This document shows positions 6,428-11,173 of a stretch of DNA of 11,173 nt, piece by piece. The notes below the pieces were generated by a model. The model was not told the DNA's origin, made no database searches, and saw only the letters and a program-made list of their open reading frames with translations. The translations under genes were made by a program, and so were the position numbers. This DNA is from Betaproteobacteria bacterium. Its GTDB lineage: Bacteria; Pseudomonadota; Gammaproteobacteria; Burkholderiales; SG8-41. The stretch spans positions 1 through 11,173 of the forward strand of contig JAKFUJ010000099.1 of assembly GCA_021732805.1 (NCBI GenBank), read 5' to 3'. Numbering within the stretch: the first letter of the stretch is position 1; the number at the start of each line of letters is the position of its first letter.

Positions 6428-8065
6428 TTATTTTTTTGGAGGCCTGGCCTCTTCCAATATGTCCATTTCTGGCCGATAAGCCGAGGTTTCGACCTCGAAG
6501 ATACCGAGCAGGGTGTGAAAGACATTGGCATGTGTGAACCTTTGGTTGACTTTTTCACGCAATGCCGAAATTTTTATGTCCGTGAAATTTGAGCCAAACC
6601 ACATCAGCGCCGGAATGTGAAGTTGCGTATCGGGCGCGATGGCTTTGGGCAGGCCATGCAGGTACAGACCATTTTCTCCCAGCGATTCTCCATGATCGCT
6701 GACATAAAACAGCGAGGTCTCGAACTTCGGGTCGTTTTTCCTGAGCAGCTCGATTATTTTTGCCAGAAAATGATCGGTATAGAGAATTGCATTGTCATAG
6801 GCATTGCCGATTTCCTCGCGGGTGCAGCGGCTGAGATCGCTGTTTTTGCACGTGGGTTTGAATTTTTCGAACTCGGGCGGATAGCGGCGAAAATAGGCCG
6901 GGCCGTGGTTGCCCATCTGATGCAGCACGATGAGGATGTCTCCCTTGGGGTGTGAGTCGATGAAGTCCTGCAGCCCCGCCAGCATGCCTTCATCCCGGCA
7001 TTCAATGTCACAAACAGGGTTGGTTTTCGGGGATTTGTAGTCCTGAAACGTCACGCGGCTGGCAACACCCTTGGAGTCGGAATTGTTGTCCCGCCACAAT
7101 ACCTAGACATGGCTGCGCTGCAGGACGTCCAGCAGGTTTTCATCGGTGGTTATTTTCGAGGTTGCGGCACCTGCATGGCTGTCCCGCAGGAACATGCAGG
7201 GGACCGAAACTGCGGTGGATGTTCCGCAGGCCCAGAAGTTGGTGAAGTTGATGACATTGAGTTTTTTGAGCTGTGGATTGGTTTCACGGGAGTAACCATT
7301 CAGGGAGAAGCGGTCGGCCCTGGCTGTTTCGCCGACCACCATGATGACCAGTTCGCGATCCACGTCTGAAGCGGGGATGGCCGCATCGCCACCGACGGTG
7401 ACGATCGGCGCATTGGTTTTGGTATGCAGTGACTGAACCGCGAACTTGGCTGCGGAATACAGGTAGTAGATCGGATTGGCATGTTGGCGCAGTTCCTTGT
7501 GCTCCCTGAAAAAAGAGGCATAAAAGCTGCCAAAGGCGAGGACCGTGGCGATGATCAGGGTAACCGTGATGCCCGACAGTTTCAGCCGCGCAACAAGTTC
7601 CCTGCGCAGGTGCTGCGCTTTCAGGGGTACTATTGCGACGGCAATGGCCGGTATCACACCGAGGACGACCACGTAAGCGAGCAATTTGAAATTCAGCAAT
7701 TCGAGCGTTTCCGCAGTGCTGGTGTGTGTGATGTTGCGCATCATGTCGTCGCTGATGATTACGCCGTAGCTGTCCATGAAATAGGCTGCAGCCGAGGACA
7801 GCAGCAGGACGGTCATCAAAACCGGCTTGGTTGATTTTCTGAAGCACAGCACGGAGAGCAGGAGCAGGGTCGCCCCGCCGAACACGATCATCAGTGAAAG
7901 CAGGAACAGAAGGTTTTCGCCATTCGCCGGATAGGTCTTGAGGACATGTGAGGCAAACGTGGCATTCCCGGAAACGAGCAGGAATGCGGTAACGAGAAGG
8001 ATAAGGGTGTTGGAGGACAGTTTGAATCCGTCGATAAAAGTGACTGTGTTTTTGTATGCGGACAT
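6428..8065 (-). pseudogene. eptA: EptA-like phosphoethanolamine transferase, interrupted by in-frame TAG
   Basis: This encodes an inner-membrane enzyme that transfers phosphoethanolamine from phosphatidylethanolamine to lipid A or a related glycan; the family includes EptA and MCR. The reading frame from the ATG at 8065 gives 545 residues, the usual family length, with hydrophobic segments at ~20-32, ~50-74, ~82-97, ~126-147 and ~163-185, then a periplasmic sulfatase-fold domain. Key residues are present: nucleophile Thr247 in GETARADRFSLNGY, CGTSTAVSVPC (280-290), CDIEC (352-356), NHGPAYF, SDHGESLGE (456-464) and LHG (His470). A TAG at 7103-7105 replaces codon 321, between LLDVLQRSHV and VLWRDNNSD, a spot where relatives usually have an ordinary residue. 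The frame is otherwise intact, so one base change (from AAG or CAG, for instance) would restore it. Nonfunctional as read; a sequence error or amber suppression is possible. It diverges from the PAP2 gene. Confidence 0.87.
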
Positions 8066-8101
8066 TTCAGGCTTTTTGAAAAAGTCCCGGGATTCTAGAC
8101 G

Positions 8102-8812
8102 ATGACGATCAGGCCATCTGAAGTGATCAATCGCAAGGACGCGCAATTTGCAGTGATAAACCTGTTTTTTCTGGCGGTCACGGGTTTGTTACTGGTATGG
8201 ATGTCCCGGGATGGCGCGATTGATTTTGCGGTTTCCCGTTATTTCTTTGATCCGGTTGCCGGCGCCTTTCCTGTCAAGGATGCACCGCTTTTTGCGTCGG
8301 TCGGGCACACGGGACTCAAATGGCTGGTTTTGTCTGTCTGGTTATTCAGCGCGGCAGCGGCGGCATTCATGCGCAAGTGGCGGTCGCCGCTGGTGTTTTT
8401 CTGCATTACTGTGGCTTTGACCACATTGGTGGCAGCGTTGTTGAAAATGAACAGCGCGCATTCCTGTCCATGGGATCTGCGGGGGTTTGGCGGGACGGTT
8501 GACTGGTTTCCGCTATTCGGTTCACCGGCATTTCCGTCAGGGCCGGGGCATTGCTGGCCCGGCGGGCATGCGGCGGGCGGGTTTTCGCTGGTTGCCGGCT
8601 ATTTTGCGTTCAGGGGCAATCATCGGGTACTCGCGCGCAGCGCGCTCGGGGCGGCACTGGGTCTGGGGGCGTTGATGTCATACGTGCAAATTGCCCGCGG
8701 CGCGCATTTTCTGTCGCACAATCTGTGGAGTTTCTGGATTGGCTGGTTTTGCAGCCTGGCGGGTTTCCTGATCTGGCGCGTGTATATGTCTCCCGCTTCG
8801 GGGAGGAGATGA
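8102..8812 (+). CDS. PAP2-family membrane phosphatase
   Basis: This is a 236-residue integral membrane phosphatase of the PAP2 superfamily (phosphatidic acid phosphatase type 2). Hydrophobic segments lie at ~16-34, ~70-90, ~97-114, ~158-170, ~179-195 and ~209-227. Motif 1 is represented by Lys115 in KMNSAHSCPWDL, motif 2 by CWPGGHAAGGF (His156), and motif 3 by RGAHFLSHNLW (199-209). Motif 3 departs from the usual SRx5Hx3D pattern, with Gln196 and His206 where Arg and Asp would normally stand. Likely substrates are lipid A phosphate, undecaprenyl diphosphate or phosphatidylglycerophosphate; the sequence does not decide. Its start is only 36 bp from the divergent eptA start, which favours a lipid A role (LpxE/LpxT-like). 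Only a weak CGGGA precedes the ATG. Confidence 0.88.
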   Translation: MTIRPSEVINRKDAQFAVINLFFLAVTGLLLVWMSRDGAIDFAVSRYFFDPVAGAFPVKDAPLFASVGHTGLKWLVLSVWLFSAAAAAFMRKWRSPLVFFCITVALTTLVAALLKMNSAHSCPWDLRGFGGTVDWFPLFGSPAFPSGPGHCWPGGHAAGGFSLVAGYFAFRGNHRVLARSALGAALGLGALMSYVQIARGAHFLSHNLWSFWIGWFCSLAGFLIWRVYMSPASGRR

Positions 8813-8831
8813 TTTTTGGCACCGCCAAAAA
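8813..8831. repeat. Perfect 8 bp inverted repeat abutting the PAP2 stop codon
   Basis: TTTTTGGC (8813-8820) and GCCAAAAA (8824-8831) form a perfect stem around an ACC loop, starting at the first base after the PAP2 TGA. It lies between convergent genes, where a terminator is expected, but neither strand has a T-run after the stem; the T/A tracts are inside it. It could be a weak bidirectional terminator. The rest of the 104 bp gap holds a 9 bp tandem duplication (TAGATGGCG, 8855-8872) and nothing else that I recognise. Confidence 0.4.
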
Positions 8832-8916
8832 GGCTTATTGATTGCGGCATGTGATAGATGGCGTAGATGGCGTAGCCGCGTGGATCATATCCGCAGTGTG
8901 CAGAAATTTCCTGTGA

Positions 8917-10116
8917 TCAGATACGCATTTCAGTGCTGGCGGTAACGGTCGGAAAACGCGATGCCTCCAGTGTCGGTATCGATTTCACTGCCGAGCCGGT
9001 GCTGATCAGCACCACTTCTTCATCGGTTTTGATCCAGCCTTTGGCGATGGCTTTGCGCAGCCCGACCAGTATGGTCGCACTTTCCGGGCACGGGAACAGA
9101 CCTTCCTCGCGCGCCATTTCATCGACTGCGGCCAAAGCCTCGTCGGCAGTGGCGGTGACTGCGCCGCCGCCGTGTTTGCGGATCAGTTCGAGCACCGCGG
9201 GTCCGCCCGGCGGGTTGGGCGACTTCAGTCCGCCGGGCGGAATGTCGATCTTGCCCCAGGGCGTACATTCGTTGCGACCTTCATCCCAGGCTTTGACCAG
9301 CGGCGCACATCCCTCGTATTGGGTGATGTAGAGTCGCGGCAATTTGCCCTTGATCCAGCCGAGTTGCAGCAATTCCTCGAACGCCTTGAAGATGGCGATG
9401 GCGCCGAGGCCGCCGCCCATCGGATAGACGATGGCATCGGGCATGCGCCAGCCCAGTTGTTCGGCGATTTCGAGCCCCATGGTTTTTTTGCCTTCGAGCC
9501 GGTACGGTTCGCGCAGCGTGCAGATGTTGAGCCAGCCGTTTTTTTCACAGGCCTCGGCGATCAGGCGTCCGCCGTCGTGCCAGTTTTCGAGCAGAAAGGT
9601 CGGTTGTCCGCTGGCGCGGCAATGCTGGCGGCTCGCGGGTTGTGCGTCCGTCGGCAGCAGATTGACGCAGGTGATGCCGGCGCGTGCGGCATACAGGCTC
9701 CATGAGCCGCCGGCGTTGCCGGAACTGTTGTGCGATACGGTCTTGACTCCCAGTTCAACGTATCGCGATACCGCGACGCTGGCGCCGCGATCCTTGAACG
9801 TACCGCTGGGGTTGCGGCCTTCGTCCTTGACCATCAGTTGTTTCATGCCCAGCGCGCGGGCAAGCCTTGGTGTTTGCAGTAATGGTGTCCAGCCCTCATT
9901 CAGCGACACCGCGTCTTCAGGCCGCGCCACCGGCAGCAGCGGCGCATAACGCCACAAACTGGCAGGGCCGCGCGCGATCGTTTCCACCGTGACTTCACGG
10001 CGGATGCGCTCAAGGTCGTACCGCGCGCGCAGCCGGTCTGTCGGCGGCGCGCTGTGTGTCGTGCCGGAATCGAGATGTTTGCCGGCGGCGTTTTCGATGT
10101 GGGTGAGATAGCTCAT
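8917..10116 (-). CDS. Threonine synthase-like PLP-dependent enzyme
   Basis: This is a fold-type II PLP enzyme closest to threonine synthase, which converts O-phosphohomoserine to threonine. The 399-residue product has NEGWTPLLQTPRLA (~73-86), the PLP lysine Lys108 in NPSGTFKDRGAS, the substrate loop SSGNAGGSWSLYA (131-143), and the phosphate-binding GGGLG (234-238). SPNPPGGPAVLELI and VLISTGSAVKSI complete the C-terminal lobe. The N-terminus looks like a zinc ribbon that lost its cysteines: NAAGKHLD and APPTDRLRARYDLERIRREV stand where relatives usually have CxxCG-type pairs. The ATG at 10116 lies four bases after the stop of the Bug gene; an in-frame ATG at 10173 would overlap that gene by 53 bp and adds residues unlike the family. 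Pairing with a Bug binding protein, rather than hom/thrB, leaves open a related activity (another beta/gamma-elimination or replacement) in a catabolic or uptake setting. Confidence 0.85.
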   Translation of the reverse strand: MSYLTHIENAAGKHLDSGTTHSAPPTDRLRARYDLERIRREVTVETIARGPASLWRYAPLLPVARPEDAVSLNEGWTPLLQTPRLARALGMKQLMVKDEGRNPSGTFKDRGASVAVSRYVELGVKTVSHNSSGNAGGSWSLYAARAGITCVNLLPTDAQPASRQHCRASGQPTFLLENWHDGGRLIAEACEKNGWLNICTLREPYRLEGKKTMGLEIAEQLGWRMPDAIVYPMGGGLGAIAIFKAFEELLQLGWIKGKLPRLYITQYEGCAPLVKAWDEGRNECTPWGKIDIPPGGLKSPNPPGGPAVLELIRKHGGGAVTATADEALAAVDEMAREEGLFPCPESATILVGLRKAIAKGWIKTDEEVVLISTGSAVKSIPTLEASRFPTVTASTEMRI

Positions 10117-10120
10117 GGCG

Positions 10121-11089
10121 TCAGTTGAGTTTGATTCCGGATTTGGCGACAACTTCTTTCCAGCGTTTGACATCGGCTTCGATCAGTTTGCCGAATTCCG
10201 CCGGACCCAGCGGTGCAATGTCCAGCGCCAGGCTGGCGAAACGCTCTTTGACATCAGCTTGTTCGAGGGCGCGGGCGATCTCCTGATGCAGCACCTTGAC
10301 GATGGCCGGTGAAGTGCCGCCAGAAGCGAGCACGCCGTACCAGTGCGCCACCGCAAAATCGGGAATGCCGGATTCGATAAACGTGGGTACGCCGGGCAAC
10401 AGCGGATGCCGCGTCGCGCCGCTCATTGCCAGACCCTTGATGCGCCCGGCCTTGATGTGCGGAACGATGGGCGGCGAACCATTGAGCGCCAGCGGGATCT
10501 GGTTGGCGACGAGGTCGCTGATCGCGGGGCCGCCGCCTTTGTACGGCACATGGTTGAGCACGAGGCCGGTCTTGATGCGCAGCAACTCGTAGGTCATGTG
10601 CGGTGAGCCGCCCTGGCCGCTGGTGCCCAGCGCCAGTTTCTCGGTTTGCGCGCGCGGCATCGCAATCAATTCCTTCAGCGTATTGGCCTTGAACGACGGG
10701 TGCGCCGCCAGCACCTGCGGCGTGGTCGCAATACGCATGATCGGCGCGAAATCCTTGATCGGATCGTACGGCGGTTTGGGGAACATCACTGCGTTGATGG
10801 CGTGCGGCACGTCGGCGAGGATCAGCGTGTAACCGTCGCCGGCGGCTTTGGCCACGATCTCGGTGCCGATCAGGCTCGCCGCACCGGGCCGGGTATCGAT
10901 GACGAAGGCCTGCCCCAGCCGTTCGCCCAGTTTCTGGCCGAGCATGCGGGCGGTGGTATCAGAACCACCGCCGGGCGCGTAGGGCACGACCAGGCGCACC
11001 GGACGTGACGGATATTGTTCCGCTGCATCGACCGCAATGGGCAGCGCGAGAGTGATGGAGAGTGTTGCGGCGATCATGTGGCGGTTCAT
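10121..11089 (-). CDS. Bug/TctC-family periplasmic solute-binding protein
   Basis: This is a 322-residue extracytoplasmic binding protein of the tripartite tricarboxylate transporter (TctC/Bug) family, which captures carboxylates or related small molecules in the periplasm. A signal peptide (MNRHMIAATLSITLALPIAVDA, about 22 residues) ends in an A-x-A-like cleavage site before AEQYPSRPVRLVVPYAPGGGSD. Other family marks are ARMLGQKLGERLGQAFVIDTRPGAASLIGTE, a DAP-like segment (PPYDPIKDFAPI), GTSGQGGSPHM, VPYKGGGPAISDL and the C-terminal EADVKRWKEVVAKSGI. Bug proteins are often orphans without TctAB, and no TctAB genes lie here. AGGAAAA (minus strand, ~11100-11094) gives a reasonable ribosome-binding site. 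It sits 13 bp after the stop of a Bug-like tail and 4 bp before the threonine-synthase-like gene, so all are probably one operon. The ligand cannot be read from sequence. Confidence 0.93.
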   Translation of the reverse strand: MNRHMIAATLSITLALPIAVDAAEQYPSRPVRLVVPYAPGGGSDTTARMLGQKLGERLGQAFVIDTRPGAASLIGTEIVAKAAGDGYTLILADVPHAINAVMFPKPPYDPIKDFAPIMRIATTPQVLAAHPSFKANTLKELIAMPRAQTEKLALGTSGQGGSPHMTYELLRIKTGLVLNHVPYKGGGPAISDLVANQIPLALNGSPPIVPHIKAGRIKGLAMSGATRHPLLPGVPTFIESGIPDFAVAHWYGVLASGGTSPAIVKVLHQEIARALEQADVKERFASLALDIAPLGPAEFGKLIEADVKRWKEVVAKSGIKLN

Positions 11090-11102
11090 GGCTGTTTTCC
11101 TG

Positions 11103-11173
11103 TCAGTCGAGTTGGATCTTCACTTGTTTTAACACATCTTTCCAGCGCTGGTCCTAGGACAACAGTAGTTTGC
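11103..11173 (-). pseudogene. 3' tail of a second Bug-like protein, cut by window edge, with in-frame TAG
   Basis: On the minus strand the last 71 bases translate as a tail DQRWKDVLKQVKIQLD ending in TGA (11105-11103). This closely parallels the C-terminus of the neighbouring Bug protein (KRWKEVVAKSGIKLN), so a tandem Bug paralogue probably lies upstream. In the same frame a TAG occurs at 11156-11154, directly before the tail; the five codons upstream of it (KLLLS) are compatible with the family but too short to judge. The gene may therefore be a pseudogene, or the base call may be wrong. Only about 23 codons are visible. Confidence 0.45.

Noticed and set aside
7103..7105. Pyrrolysine at the eptA TAG
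   Set aside because: Pyrrolysine is not expected in this kind of bacterium or enzyme family, and TAG ends mutL and pntA normally; mutation or error is simpler.
10117..10173. Upstream ATG (10173) for the threonine-synthase-like gene
   Set aside because: It would overlap the Bug gene by 53 bp and adds residues that merely shadow its C-terminal coding sequence.
1..11173. CRISPR arrays, tRNA/rRNA genes, insertion sequences or attachment sites
   Set aside because: I looked for repeated spacered units, cloverleaf-like sequences and transposase motifs and found none that I could support.

Overview
The window looks like a chromosomal segment of a GC-rich proteobacterium, most likely a betaproteobacterium. 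The evidence is an endonuclease-type MutL, a Bug/TctC periplasmic binding protein (a family greatly expanded in Burkholderiales) followed by a threonine-synthase-like gene, and an EptA/PAP2 lipid A pair. No plasmid, phage, transposase, tRNA, rRNA or CRISPR signature is visible.

Layout, left to right: a perfect palindromic repeat (8-30) lies downstream of mutL, which is on the minus strand (96-1871). A ~200 bp divergent intergenic region separates mutL from a plus-strand cluster: pntA (2074-3660), pntB (3674-5092) and a third gene (5129-6367). pntAB encode the proton-translocating NAD(P) transhydrogenase. The third gene has one in-frame TGA at codon 155, inside a U-P-K-C motif, and belongs to the glycine/sarcosine/betaine/D-proline reductase component B family (GrdB/PrdB-like). 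I read it as one 412-residue selenoprotein gene, with a candidate bacterial SECIS hairpin at 5601-5625. An ordinary gene caller would split or truncate it. A strong imperfect hairpin (6385-6419) separates it from the convergent eptA-like gene.

The minus-strand eptA-like phosphoethanolamine transferase (6428-8065) is full length with all visible catalytic residues, but an in-frame TAG at 7103-7105 interrupts it. It is probably a recent pseudogene or a sequence error. A PAP2-family phosphatase (8102-8812, plus) diverges from it with only 36 bp between start codons; both plausibly act on lipid A or undecaprenyl phosphates.

The right end is a minus-strand operon. From upstream it runs: the 3' tail of what looks like a second Bug protein (cut by the window edge and also holding an in-frame TAG), a complete Bug/TctC-type solute-binding protein (10121-11089), and a PLP-dependent threonine-synthase-like enzyme (8917-10116) whose N-terminal zinc-ribbon cysteines are absent.

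The most interesting signal is the selenocysteine gene directly behind pntAB. The transhydrogenase makes NADPH, which through thioredoxin-type carriers could supply electrons to a Sec-dependent reductase. The selenocysteine machinery (selA, selB, selC, selD) is not in this window, so that reading must be confirmed in the rest of the genome.
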